This document shows positions 37,300 to 47,200 of a stretch of DNA of 64,000 nt, piece after piece (positions within the stretch are counted from its first letter, which is position 1; the number at the start of each line of letters is the position of its first letter). A model generated the notes under the pieces. That model was not told where the DNA came from. It saw nothing but the letters and a program-made list of their open reading frames with translations, and ran no database searches. This stretch comes from Pseudomonadota bacterium (GTDB lineage Bacteria > Pseudomonadota > Gammaproteobacteria > Burkholderiales > JABEVD01). The stretch lies in the NCBI GenBank assembly GCA_021835845.1, contig JAKBJU010000006.1:59706-123705 (forward strand), read 5' to 3'. The position numbers and the translations under genes are program-made.

Positions 37300-38447
37300 T
37301 AAACCTTAATAAGGCACTGTTACTGCTTGTGCTTGCATCGCTTTATGGGTGTGAAAAGCATCAATCGATCAACGAGGTGGACAAGGCATCCAGTAATGGG
37401 CAAAGCATCAGGATTTCCGCCACCCAGCTTAGCCGGTTGAAAATCGGAACAGTTGGTATGCGCCCGTTCCTGCAGCAGAGCGAAGCGGTAGGCACCATTG
37501 CATTTAACGATGAAAGAAACGTCCAGGTATTCCCATCCTATCAGGGCAAAATAAATGGAGTGTTTGCTGAAATCGGCCAAGACGTGAAAAAGGGGAAGGT
37601 TCTCTATACCATCGACAGCCCCGATCTGGTACAAGCCGAGTCCGCGATGATAGCAGCGGCTGGTGTTCGCGAGTTGACAAGCCGGACGCTCGATCGCGCC
37701 AAGTTGCTTTACTCGGAGAAAGGGCTTGCCGAAAAGGACTTGCAGCAAGCCGTATCCGATCAGCAAAGCGCCGAAGGTGCATATCGTGCGGCAGTCAATG
37801 CCGTGCGCATATTCGGTAAATCCGATGCTGAAGTCAGCCGCATTATCGCAGAGCGAAAAGTTGATCGAAACATGCCCGTAAAAAGCCCGATCAATGGGCG
37901 CATTACCGCCATGAATGCGCCGCTTGGTTTTCTTGCGCAACCCGGATCATCTCCTGCCCCATTTACAGTTTCCGATCTTTCGACAATGTGGATGATAGCG
38001 AATGTGCCTGAAAGGGATGTCCCTAAGCTTCACCTTGGTGATGCGGTGGAAGTGAAGGTCGATGCCTATCCTGGCAAGCTCTATCAGGGAAAGGTGACCA
38101 ATATTGGGGCGTCAGTTGATCCCAATACGCATTCTGCAACCGTACGTTCTGAAATCAGCGATCCCAGTCACGAGCTGCATCCCGGTATGTTGGCCACGTT
38201 TACCATCCAGACAGGGGCTCCCGTTCAATCCGTTGCAGTTCCGCTTGACGGCATCGTCAGGGAAGGTGATGGGACGATGATTGTATGGGTAACGAGCGAT
38301 CACCAGAATTTTACTCGAAGGCCGGTTGAAATCGGGTTGCAGCAGGATGGGTACGATCAGATCCTTTCTGGTTTGCACTCTGGCGAAGTGATTGCGACAG
38401 ATGGCGCGATTTTCTTGAGTAATGCTGTGGCCGTCGCCACCCAATAA
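37296..38447 (+). CDS. RND efflux periplasmic adaptor subunit
   Basis: AQPGSSPAPFTVSDLSTMWMIANVPERDVPKLHLGDAVEVKVDAYPGKLYQGKVTNIGASVD. Confidence 0.9.
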   Translation: MINLNKALLLLVLASLYGCEKHQSINEVDKASSNGQSIRISATQLSRLKIGTVGMRPFLQQSEAVGTIAFNDERNVQVFPSYQGKINGVFAEIGQDVKKGKVLYTIDSPDLVQAESAMIAAAGVRELTSRTLDRAKLLYSEKGLAEKDLQQAVSDQQSAEGAYRAAVNAVRIFGKSDAEVSRIIAERKVDRNMPVKSPINGRITAMNAPLGFLAQPGSSPAPFTVSDLSTMWMIANVPERDVPKLHLGDAVEVKVDAYPGKLYQGKVTNIGASVDPNTHSATVRSEISDPSHELHPGMLATFTIQTGAPVQSVAVPLDGIVREGDGTMIVWVTSDHQNFTRRPVEIGLQQDGYDQILSGLHSGEVIATDGAIFLSNAVAVATQ

Positions 38448-38462
38448 GCAGTAAGGCATATC

Positions 38463-41400
38463 GTGCTCAAGAATCTTTTATCATTCGCGCTTTCCAGGCG
38501 CCCAATCATCCTGCTTGGCCTAATGGCCTTTATCGGGGCTGGGGCCACTGCATACATTAAACTGAATGTCGAAGCCTATCCCAACCCGGCTCCCGTCATA
38601 CTCGAAATAACCGCGCAAGCCCCCGGGCTTTCCGCCGAAGAGATGGAGCGTTACTATACCATCCCGATGGAAGTGGGCTTGGCCGCGACTCCAGGTATTG
38701 CCAATATTCGGTCCACTTCGTTCTATGGACTTTCGTTCGTGCGGGTAACGTTCAAATACGGCATCGATTATTACTTTGCCAGCACTCAAGCATCGATCAG
38801 CCTGCAGCAGAATGTCAGCCTTCCCAACAATGTCCAGCCTCAGATACAGGGGTCAAGCTTGGTCGGCGAGATTTTTCGCTATCAAGTCGTGGGGCCACCC
38901 CATTTCGGCCTGACCAATTTGCGTTCAATCCAAGACTGGGTTCTGCAGCGGCGCTTGTTGACCGTTCCAGGTGTGGTCCAGGTCAATACCTGGGGCGGCA
39001 CCACCAAGGAGTTCGACGTCCAGGCAGATTTGAATAAACTGCAAGCCTACAACGTGACGATTCAACAATTGGTATCGGCCATCAACAATGCCAATGTCAA
39101 TGTCGGGGGAAGAACGATCAATATCGGCCAGCAATCGGTAAACATCCGTGGGATTGGCCTGATAGACAGCGGCGGAGCCAACGATCTGACAAAAGGTTAC
39201 CGGGTAGCCGATATCAAAAACATCGTGCTCACCCAATCCAATGGCGTTCCGGTATTGGTGAAAGATGTGGCCAGAGTATCTATCGGCCATATGCCGCGAT
39301 TAGGCAAAGCCGGACGTGATGACGATGACGATGTGGTCGCAGCGATTGTTGTCATGAACCGGACCATGCATACCAATGACGTTGTAGCTCGAGTAAAAGC
39401 AGAGGTCGAGAAAATCAACCATGACGGCACCCTCCCCCCCGGAGTTAAGATCGTTCCGTTTTATGACAGAACTTCCCTGGTTTCAGTGACGACGCATACC
39501 GTTCTGCACAACCTGATCTTTGGGTGCTTCTTGGTATTTCTGATTCAGTGGATCTTCCTGGGTGACTTGCGCAGCGCCATTATCGTCGCAGTCAACATTC
39601 CTTTTGCGCTTTTCGTGAGCATCATCATGCTGGTAATCAACGGCGAATCCGCTAACCTGCTTTCTCTCGGCGCAGTGGATTTCGGCATCATCGTGGATTC
39701 GGCCGTCATTCTGGTGGAAAACGTCTTCCGAAATTTTCAAAAGAACCCAAGACAGCAACGTGAAATTCTGGCGGAACATGCCCAGAGCGATAGCCGCGAC
39801 TACACCAGAGGGCCGGGATGGTCTTCGCGTTTGCGCATGATCTTCATCAGCTCGATTCAGGTTGACAGGGCGATCCTGTTTTCCACGGCGATCACGATTG
39901 CCGCCTTCATTCCGCTTTTCACGATGCAAGGCGTGGAAGGGCAGATTTTCGGGCCGATGGCAAGAACCTATGGTTATGCGTTGCTCGGAGCATTGATTGC
40001 GACCTTCACCATTACGCCCGTCCTGTCATCCCTGCTGTTGCCCAAGGAAATCAGGGAAACCGAAACAATCATCGTATCCAAGCTCCGCGTCATGTATTCT
40101 CCCATCCTCCGATGGGCACTCAATCAACGCAAGACGACCGTTGCAATCGGAGCAGTATTCCTGCTCCTGGCCGGCGGGCTTTCTACCCAGTTGGGAACAG
40201 AATTTCTGCCCGCATTGGAGGAAGGCAATTTGTGGATACGTGCGTCCATGCCGCCAACGATTTCTCTTGAAGCTGGCATGTCTAGTGTGACGAGGATACG
40301 TCATATCCTGAAAAGCTACCCGGAAGTCATTACCGTAGTCTCGCAGCATGGCAGACCGGATGATGGTAGTGATGCTTCCAGCTTCGGCAATGCTGAGTTC
40401 TTCGTGCCGCTCAAACCGTTCGACGAGTGGCCAAATGGCATGACGAAAGCCAAGCTGGTTGATGAATTGCAGCAGAAATTTTCAAAGGAATTTACGGGCA
40501 TCGAATTCAATTTTTCCCAGTATATCCAGGACAATGTAGAAGAGGGATTGTCTGGAATAAAAGGCGCGAATTCGGTCAAGATTTTAGGCCCTGACCTGCC
40601 CACGCTTGAGAAACTTGCTAGCGAAGTCATGCACGAGATGGCCGGCGTAAAAGGCGTTGCCGATTTGGGCGTTTTCAGGGTGATGGGGCAACCCAACCTG
40701 GACATCAAGATCGATCGGCTCAAGGCTGCACGCTACGGACTCAATACCGGCGACGTGAATACGGTCATCCAGGCGGCGCTCGGGGGAACACAGGCCACAA
40801 CAGTGCTGGAAGGGGATCGCCAGTTTCCCCTCGTGGTACGGTTATCCCCGGAATACCGCGACAAGTTCGACACCATCCGGAACGTCAAGGTCATGTACCA
40901 GGCTCCTAGTGGGGCCAATGCCTACATTCCGCTCAGCGAACTTGCATCCATTTCGCTGGATACGGGGGCATCGTACATCTATCATGAAAAGAATCAGCGG
41001 TTCATTCCCGTGAAGTTCAGCGTCAGAAACCGGGATCTCGGCAGCACGGTTGCAGAGGCTCAGGAAAGGATTGCCAAGGCGATTCAGCTTCCGCCTGGAT
41101 ATCATATCGAATGGGCGGGTGAATTCCAGGAAATGGAATTGGCAAAGCACCGCCTGGAAATCATTCTTCCTGTCGTCATCGGACTCATACTGATACTGCT
41201 TTATGCATTGTTCAATTCGTTCAGGGACAGCCTCCTGGCCCTTGCAGCCATTCCATTCTCGATTGCCGGCGGCATTGTTGCGCTTTATATCACCGGCCTC
41301 GACATGAGCGTGTCCGCTGCCATCGGCTTCGTGTCGTTGTTCGGCGTGTCGGTCATGAACGGCATTCTGGTGATTTCATACTTCAATCACTTGCGACTGG

Positions 41401-41702
41401 AAGGGATGACGCCAGTAGAAGCCATGTATCAAGCCGCTGAACAAAGGATGAGGCCCATGCTGATGACTGCGTTATCAGCCTGCATTGGATTGCTTCCTGC
41501 TGCCATTTCAACCGGGATCGGCAGCCAGGTTCAGCGACCCTTGGCTACAGTGGTAGTGGGAGGTATGCTGCTGGGACCGATCATGCTTCTGATCGTAGCC
41601 CCCGCCCTTCAGATGATGTTTCTGGGGAAGTCTAAAAACCCAAATGATACGCATGCAATTCAACCTGAAGAAGATATTGAATTCGAATCGAACAAGGACT
41701 AG
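38463..41702 (+). CDS. HME-type RND efflux permease (CzcA/CusA family)
   Basis: 1079 aa; VDFGIIVDSAVILVENVFRN and TEFLPALEEGNLWIRASMPPTISLEAG. Confidence 0.93.
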   Translation: MLKNLLSFALSRRPIILLGLMAFIGAGATAYIKLNVEAYPNPAPVILEITAQAPGLSAEEMERYYTIPMEVGLAATPGIANIRSTSFYGLSFVRVTFKYGIDYYFASTQASISLQQNVSLPNNVQPQIQGSSLVGEIFRYQVVGPPHFGLTNLRSIQDWVLQRRLLTVPGVVQVNTWGGTTKEFDVQADLNKLQAYNVTIQQLVSAINNANVNVGGRTINIGQQSVNIRGIGLIDSGGANDLTKGYRVADIKNIVLTQSNGVPVLVKDVARVSIGHMPRLGKAGRDDDDDVVAAIVVMNRTMHTNDVVARVKAEVEKINHDGTLPPGVKIVPFYDRTSLVSVTTHTVLHNLIFGCFLVFLIQWIFLGDLRSAIIVAVNIPFALFVSIIMLVINGESANLLSLGAVDFGIIVDSAVILVENVFRNFQKNPRQQREILAEHAQSDSRDYTRGPGWSSRLRMIFISSIQVDRAILFSTAITIAAFIPLFTMQGVEGQIFGPMARTYGYALLGALIATFTITPVLSSLLLPKEIRETETIIVSKLRVMYSPILRWALNQRKTTVAIGAVFLLLAGGLSTQLGTEFLPALEEGNLWIRASMPPTISLEAGMSSVTRIRHILKSYPEVITVVSQHGRPDDGSDASSFGNAEFFVPLKPFDEWPNGMTKAKLVDELQQKFSKEFTGIEFNFSQYIQDNVEEGLSGIKGANSVKILGPDLPTLEKLASEVMHEMAGVKGVADLGVFRVMGQPNLDIKIDRLKAARYGLNTGDVNTVIQAALGGTQATTVLEGDRQFPLVVRLSPEYRDKFDTIRNVKVMYQAPSGANAYIPLSELASISLDTGASYIYHEKNQRFIPVKFSVRNRDLGSTVAEAQERIAKAIQLPPGYHIEWAGEFQEMELAKHRLEIILPVVIGLILILLYALFNSFRDSLLALAAIPFSIAGGIVALYITGLDMSVSAAIGFVSLFGVSVMNGILVISYFNHLRLEGMTPVEAMYQAAEQRMRPMLMTALSACIGLLPAAISTGIGSQVQRPLATVVVGGMLLGPIMLLIVAPALQMMFLGKSKNPNDTHAIQPEEDIEFESNKD

Positions 41703-41705
41703 CTT

Positions 41706-41906
41706 ATGCGATTCCCGCTGATGCTGATCTCGATAGCGCTGATGACCCAGGCCCATGCCCAGCCTCATCCGCAATCCATGCGACAAATCCAGGTAGCGAA
41801 AAAGAATGTGGCGATCAATCCGGTAATCAGCGGATCGGCAAAGACCAAAGTTGTTGCTGGAAGCTCAAACATCAATGGCAAGAATCAGCAAATCAAGCAG
41901 CGATGA
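41706..41906 (+). CDS. Small secreted/periplasmic hypothetical protein
   Basis: 66 aa with signal peptide MRFPLMLISIALMTQAHA; follows the permease directly. Confidence 0.55.
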   Translation: MRFPLMLISIALMTQAHAQPHPQSMRQIQVAKKNVAINPVISGSAKTKVVAGSSNINGKNQQIKQR

Positions 41907-41908
41907 TG

Positions 41909-42667
41909 TCAGTCGAATGGGACGCCGATGATGGCTTTTGCGATCCACTGGTCGGAAATGGCATTCAACCCTCTGCCGATCCCGAAGTTGATTGCCCATC
42001 CTGACCAATTCGTGTCCATGACGGTATAAAGTGTCTGGCTGAACTGGTTGAATGGGCCCGGGTTGTTCACATACCCCAATTCATTGTAGCTTTCGAACCC
42101 GAATTTGTAGCGGTCACCATAGGAAACCTTGGTATCCATTTCCAAACTGAGCGGAGTCTGGTAGGGTCCAGCAAGGCTCCAGTCGAGATTGCCATTGAAA
42201 GCGACTGTCCAAAGACCTGTTCTGAAGCCATAGATTCCTTTCAGCTCCGCATTCCAGGGATTGGGCTCAAGACTTGGATCGACCCTGCCCACCTCCAGGT
42301 TAGCTCCCCAGAAATAAGTCTGTCCGGGATCCTTTGGGGCAATGAACTTGATCCGAATCTTTTCTCCGTCCGAGACCACGCCTGAAGCCTGTCTGTACGA
42401 AGTCAGGAAATATGCTCCAAGTTCGATCGAGGGGGTGAGCCCGTATGAAAGTTCGGGCGTCAGGCGGTAGATATGGACGGGCGGTATACCTCCTGGATAG
42501 GACGGCGAGCCACTACCTGAAAAGACATAATTGTTGTGGAGATCAAGCCCGAATTTCCCAGGATCGTTCATCTCGTCCATGTAGACCTGGATTTCCTCAG
42601 GCGCAGCGGAGCAATCAAAACTGATCAGCGCTGCAAGGATAGCAAATCGAGCAATATGAGGTTGCAT
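41909..42667 (-). CDS. Putative outer-membrane beta-barrel protein
   Basis: Signal peptide MQPHIARFAILAALISFDCSAA and alternating aromatic beta-strand pattern; start uncertain (ORF to 42748). Confidence 0.6.
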   Translation of the reverse strand: MQPHIARFAILAALISFDCSAAPEEIQVYMDEMNDPGKFGLDLHNNYVFSGSGSPSYPGGIPPVHIYRLTPELSYGLTPSIELGAYFLTSYRQASGVVSDGEKIRIKFIAPKDPGQTYFWGANLEVGRVDPSLEPNPWNAELKGIYGFRTGLWTVAFNGNLDWSLAGPYQTPLSLEMDTKVSYGDRYKFGFESYNELGYVNNPGPFNQFSQTLYTVMDTNWSGWAINFGIGRGLNAISDQWIAKAIIGVPFD

Positions 42668-42973
42668 GAGGCAAATCGGCAATTGATCGTGACCGATCTT
42701 GTGTCTTGAGAAATGATAGGATTTTACAGATTTCGAATTGACATTCAAAGCTGTTTGATCGTCAATTCGATTCTATTAACAATCAGTTGGCTAACTGGAT
42801 AAAGCTGCCTTTCGAATGACCGAATCGCAGCGAGAATGAATGACTGCTAGTGGCACGGAGCACGTGTTCACCGAATTGAAAAGCTGACATTCAGGGCAAT
42901 CGGTGAATGAACGACGGGCTATCGGCAGCTTGCTAGCGAAGCAAACTACGTTCCGCTCGTTACTTCACGCGGA

Positions 42974-44923
42974 TCACTGGTCTTGCCAGTCTTCTGGAAC
43001 AAGCGCTGGCGGTTTTGTCCAGGGTTGTTCCACCAATGCTTCTTGGAACCATTGATCACGAAGATTTGCGTGCTCGGTAACTATCAACTGGAAACCTGGA
43101 ACATCCTCTTGGGTGAACTTCAGCAACAGCTCGAACAGTCGGCGCACCGCATCGAGATCGGCATCCATTTCCGTCTTCTGCACCGAGCCATCGGCATCCC
43201 TGTAGATCTGTTCGGACGGAAAGTAGACTTGGGTTGGTTGGTCGATCAGCAGGAAGCGCGGAATCGGCCGGTTGTTCTGCGCCGCGAACAGATGCAAGGC
43301 GAGCAGTGCCGACAGATGGTAGGCCAGATGATTTTCGCCGCCGCCGGTCCGGCTCATCGGCACAGAACGCTCGGGCCGATCGAAGATGATCGTCAACTGC
43401 GGCAGGTTGAGCCGTGCAGGGTAAGGAGCAAATTCGGCGTTGAACTTCTGGATGTATCTCGACACCTGTGCGGAGATGTTGTTGAGGATCGAGGTCAGTC
43501 GCTCGTTGCTGTCGTCGGCACCAATCTGTTCCTCAAGCTGCTTGACTTTATTGTTGAGACGACGATTCTCCGCTTCCAGTTTGGCAATATCCTCATTCGG
43601 GAGGAGCGTTTCCAAGAACAGGCTGATACGGCCGACCACGCGCGCGGCCGCGTTGTTGCGGGTGCCCATCTGGGCGATTACTTCGTTGGCCGAGATCGCC
43701 GCGGACAGTTCCACTTCCTTCTGCTTGATATGGCCCGCAATTCCGTCCGCCTTGCCAGTAAGCTCGGCCAGGTAGGCTTCGAGCTTGGGGCGCTGGCCGG
43801 TGGCGATGCGCAATTCCTTGTCGAGTGATTCCAATTCGTTGAGCAGGACGACGGCGACCGGAGACTCCAGCGCCAAGTTCCGTTCGCTGAACGGCCATTG
43901 CCACTCACCACTGTCGGGGTTCTTCGGCAGCGCCTTGATCGAAGCGAGCCGGTTTATCTGTTCGGCGGCCTCGTTTTCGTAGCCGCCTGCCCGTTTAGCG
44001 AACTGTCGCGCGGCGTCGATCCGGGCCTGAGTGTCGCGGCGATCTTGGCGCAACTGGGCTAGTTCATCCTCCAGAAGCGAAACGCGGCTACCATCGTCGT
44101 CTGGCACTGTTTCGGGCTTCCAAGACAGCGCCGACCTCAATGCCTCGATGACCCCGTCGGCATTCGGGTTCTCGTCGGTGTTGCCGATGACCCCTACCGT
44201 CTTTGCTTCCGAGTAGAGGCCGATAGCCTGTTCATGCGACGTGTCGACGGCGTCGCGCGCCTGTTCCAGCTTCTTATTGCTGATCGTCAAGTCCCGCTTC
44301 GCTATCCGCAACCTGGATTCGAGCTCGTAGCGGTTGTGGGAAGAAACCCCCAAAAGGATCGGAAGCGTGTCTCGGATTGTCTGTGCCGGGTTGTACTCGT
44401 CCTGGCGATAATTGAAAAGCTGATCCTTGTTGGCGACGAGCGTCTGCTTCTGGAAAAGATAGTAGAAAGTGTGTTTGATATTCGCGTCGTAGCTGTCGCG
44501 ACTGTGTTCCAGCGCGACATCAGTTCGGTTCTCTGGAATACCGAGTAGGCGCGACAGCAGTTCGGCGACGCTTTCATCGTCAGTGTTAACGACCAAGTCC
44601 TTGAACTCGGGCACCACCACCTGAGTCCCCCGTCGCAGCATTGCCATGCTACAGCTGGCAGCGCCGCCAAGTGGGAGTGGTTTGGCGATTAGCACCTGCT
44701 CCTTATCGAACTGATAGTTAACAGCGAACCAAGTCACCTTGTCAGTGATGACACCTTCGGCGACATGGAAGGATGAGCGCCCCATGCAGTATTCGATGAT
44801 GTCAGAGATAGCGGACTTGCCAGTTGAGGAGCGGCCGGTGATAACGTTGAGTCCGTCCACCTTAAACTGAATATCTCGGCGCTTACCGTCGTGGCTGTAG
44901 ATGTGGATGGATCTGATTTTCAT
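42974..44923 (-). CDS. ABC-3C system ATPase (DUF3732 family)
   Basis: SMC/Rad50-like: Walker A ITGRSSTGKSAISDIIEYCMG, long coiled coil, RTGGGENHLAYHL signature, RFLLIDQPTQVYFPSEQIY Walker B region. Confidence 0.88.
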   Translation of the reverse strand: MKIRSIHIYSHDGKRRDIQFKVDGLNVITGRSSTGKSAISDIIEYCMGRSSFHVAEGVITDKVTWFAVNYQFDKEQVLIAKPLPLGGAASCSMAMLRRGTQVVVPEFKDLVVNTDDESVAELLSRLLGIPENRTDVALEHSRDSYDANIKHTFYYLFQKQTLVANKDQLFNYRQDEYNPAQTIRDTLPILLGVSSHNRYELESRLRIAKRDLTISNKKLEQARDAVDTSHEQAIGLYSEAKTVGVIGNTDENPNADGVIEALRSALSWKPETVPDDDGSRVSLLEDELAQLRQDRRDTQARIDAARQFAKRAGGYENEAAEQINRLASIKALPKNPDSGEWQWPFSERNLALESPVAVVLLNELESLDKELRIATGQRPKLEAYLAELTGKADGIAGHIKQKEVELSAAISANEVIAQMGTRNNAAARVVGRISLFLETLLPNEDIAKLEAENRRLNNKVKQLEEQIGADDSNERLTSILNNISAQVSRYIQKFNAEFAPYPARLNLPQLTIIFDRPERSVPMSRTGGGENHLAYHLSALLALHLFAAQNNRPIPRFLLIDQPTQVYFPSEQIYRDADGSVQKTEMDADLDAVRRLFELLLKFTQEDVPGFQLIVTEHANLRDQWFQEALVEQPWTKPPALVPEDWQDQ

Positions 44924-45408
44924 GGACGAATCCCGAGAGTCGTGTAAACAGTCGCCCTGTCGGCGATGCGTGCGAATTCTTTTCCTACGATGCGCGCCAC
45001 TTTCTGACAGGAGACGGTTTCGGCGGTTCCATCGACGGTCTTGCGCACCTTCTGGGGAACAGTCTGGATACGACCGTCTTCCACGACAGCGATGCAGCCT
45101 CTTTCCATTAGCAGACCGAACCCCTCGAAGGCATACGGCAGCATCTGCGTAACCCGGTCGGCGAAGCCCACCATAAGTTGCTGGTTCTTCTCCGCAGTCT
45201 TGAGCAGGTAGCTGCGCGGACTGCTGGCGATCACCTCACGCGAATCCTTGTGTAGGCACAGGGGCAGCACAAGCAGCGTCAGCGAGAAGGGCATGCCGCG
45301 GGCGTCTTCTTCCTCATAGCCGTGCAGGGCACGGGACAAAACCAAACCGCAGAACGCAGGGTTGAACAGGTTCCGGATCTCGAAGGGGCGCTGATCCCAT
45401 CGCTTCAC
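44920..45408 (-). CDS. ABC-3C system middle component
   Basis: RPFEIRNLFNPAFCGLVLSRALHGYEEEDARGMPFSLTLLVLPLCLHKDSREVI; 4-bp overlaps with both neighbours. Confidence 0.82.
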   Translation of the reverse strand: MKRWDQRPFEIRNLFNPAFCGLVLSRALHGYEEEDARGMPFSLTLLVLPLCLHKDSREVIASSPRSYLLKTAEKNQQLMVGFADRVTQMLPYAFEGFGLLMERGCIAVVEDGRIQTVPQKVRKTVDGTAETVSCQKVARIVGKEFARIADRATVYTTLGIRP

Positions 45409-46628
45409 GAGGCCACCCCCAGCACCTCGCCAAGACGATCGAGGAATCTGGGATGCCAGTAGACCTTGGGTTCTGGCGTGGCATCCGCCAGGATGTGGAA
45501 GCTGCCGCGAAGGACATAGGGCTCCGTCACCTGTGCGCGGATGCGTAGGGATTCGATCTTCCCGGTCTCAAATTCTGCCCAGTTATAGAGAGCGGCGCCG
45601 GCTTCGCGCAGTGCATCTTCCGCGCTGTCGTCCTTCAGCTTCTCGAAAGCGACATCCTTGTAGCGACCCCACTCATCGGCGAGGCGATCTTCGTACTCCT
45701 CGACCTCTCCCAACGCAAGCAGGTTCTCGCGCGCCCAAGCCGACCGTTGTTCGAAAGCCCGGTAATAATCCAGAATCGCACTCCTGATCCGATTCGAAGA
45801 AATACCGATTTCGCGCAATTGAGCCACGAACAGGCGCGGGTCGGCATCAGTGTTGATCTCGTCAGTGGGCACCTTTCCACGGAAGGTGATAGGCAGGTTG
45901 TCTGCCTTGTATTCCTCGGCGAAGTTCGAGAGTTTGTCCGACACCTCGTAACCGAAGATCGCTTCCGGCCTGGCGCCAGTCAACTGTTTGATCACGGCAT
46001 CGGTCCACCAGCCCTCAAGCCGCTCGAAGACGAACTCGCGGTGCTCGCGCCGGATACTTCGCATGTATTTGTCCTTTATGAGCACCGGGAGCTCGTCGAT
46101 GCGAGGGCTACCATCGAGAATTAGGATGCGTTCGAGAAAATCCTGCTTCTCGGGTTCGCTCAGCTCGTTAAAAGCTGTGGCGATCTGCGCGATAAGTTTT
46201 GATGCGGATCCGGCAAGAGCGGCATCGGCAAGTTCGGTCAGCGTTGTCACATCGATGGAGACGACGGGCTGATCGGGGAGAAAACGGGCTAGGAATGAGC
46301 CGCTCGACACCGTGCCGGTGGTGAACAGGAAGAACCGCAAGTTTGATGTAGCGCGGCCATCCCGCTTGTACCGCGTCAACCAGATGTTGACGGACTTCCA
46401 GAAATCCGTCGACAGGTCGGTCAGCCGATCGCCGATCGCCTTATGTTTGAGTGATGCCAAGGATTTGCCGCCGTCGCCGTCGATGAAGTCGAGGTCGTCG
46501 TCCTTTTCCAGGAAGATGGCAGTGTCTTCCGGTAGTTGGAGCAATTGGAGCAGGGCGAGACGCGCTTGATAGATGTATCCCAAGCCTTGCTCGCCAGCTG
46601 AGAATTGGTCAGTAGTTTTTCCTGTCAT
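45405..46628 (-). CDS. ABC-3C system large component with N-terminal Cap4/DUF4297-like nuclease-type domain (domain inferred)
   Basis: EQGLGYIYQARLALLQLLQLPEDTAIFLEKDDDLDFIDGDGGKSLASLKHK; in-operon with the ATPase and middle component. Confidence 0.75.
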   Translation of the reverse strand: MTGKTTDQFSAGEQGLGYIYQARLALLQLLQLPEDTAIFLEKDDDLDFIDGDGGKSLASLKHKAIGDRLTDLSTDFWKSVNIWLTRYKRDGRATSNLRFFLFTTGTVSSGSFLARFLPDQPVVSIDVTTLTELADAALAGSASKLIAQIATAFNELSEPEKQDFLERILILDGSPRIDELPVLIKDKYMRSIRREHREFVFERLEGWWTDAVIKQLTGARPEAIFGYEVSDKLSNFAEEYKADNLPITFRGKVPTDEINTDADPRLFVAQLREIGISSNRIRSAILDYYRAFEQRSAWARENLLALGEVEEYEDRLADEWGRYKDVAFEKLKDDSAEDALREAGAALYNWAEFETGKIESLRIRAQVTEPYVLRGSFHILADATPEPKVYWHPRFLDRLGEVLGVAS

Positions 46629-47200
46629 CGGCTCAATAGCTACTTAGCATGAGTACACCATCAGCGACGTTACCTTCTTGTCGGCATTATGAAAAGCGCT
46701 TTATTGCAGCCGCAAACCACCAGTGAGCGCAGCCACGGCGCTTCCGGCAGTCGGACTTAACGGCGGTACTATGGGAATTGTAAGCTTGTGGGCGGCGATG
46801 TCAACGGCAACTGCATGATTAGAATGAGTATAAACACAAATTGGGCTGAACCAGCGATCCAGAGTAGGCGCTTTGACTTTGTATTTCCAAGCCAACCACT
46901 CAGATTGTACGAAGGGGCAGCTATCCGACGCATTGCCGTCTGAGGTAACCAGTAACATGAAGGGCCGGAATGGCCGAGATGTTGACGGTGAGTAGTCGCA
47001 GGGAGCGCGCTCTGTCCAGACACTTTGCGCTTCTTGACTGGAAGTTAAATGACTTCCGGAAAGGCCGGAGGCTTATTGGATGAGCGCCTCAAAGGCACCA
47101 GCAACCCCGTGAACCGCCCAAAGCGGCTATCCCCTTGCCGTCGGAGACAGCCAAGAACGTGATGCTCAACGGCAAGTTGCACGATTCCCGCCTTTGCCGC

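Noticed and set aside
46640-47200. Extra gene between ABC-3C and the integrase
   Set aside because: Only short ORFs (84-85 aa) in overlapping frames with no protein-like features; treated as intergenic or eroded sequence.
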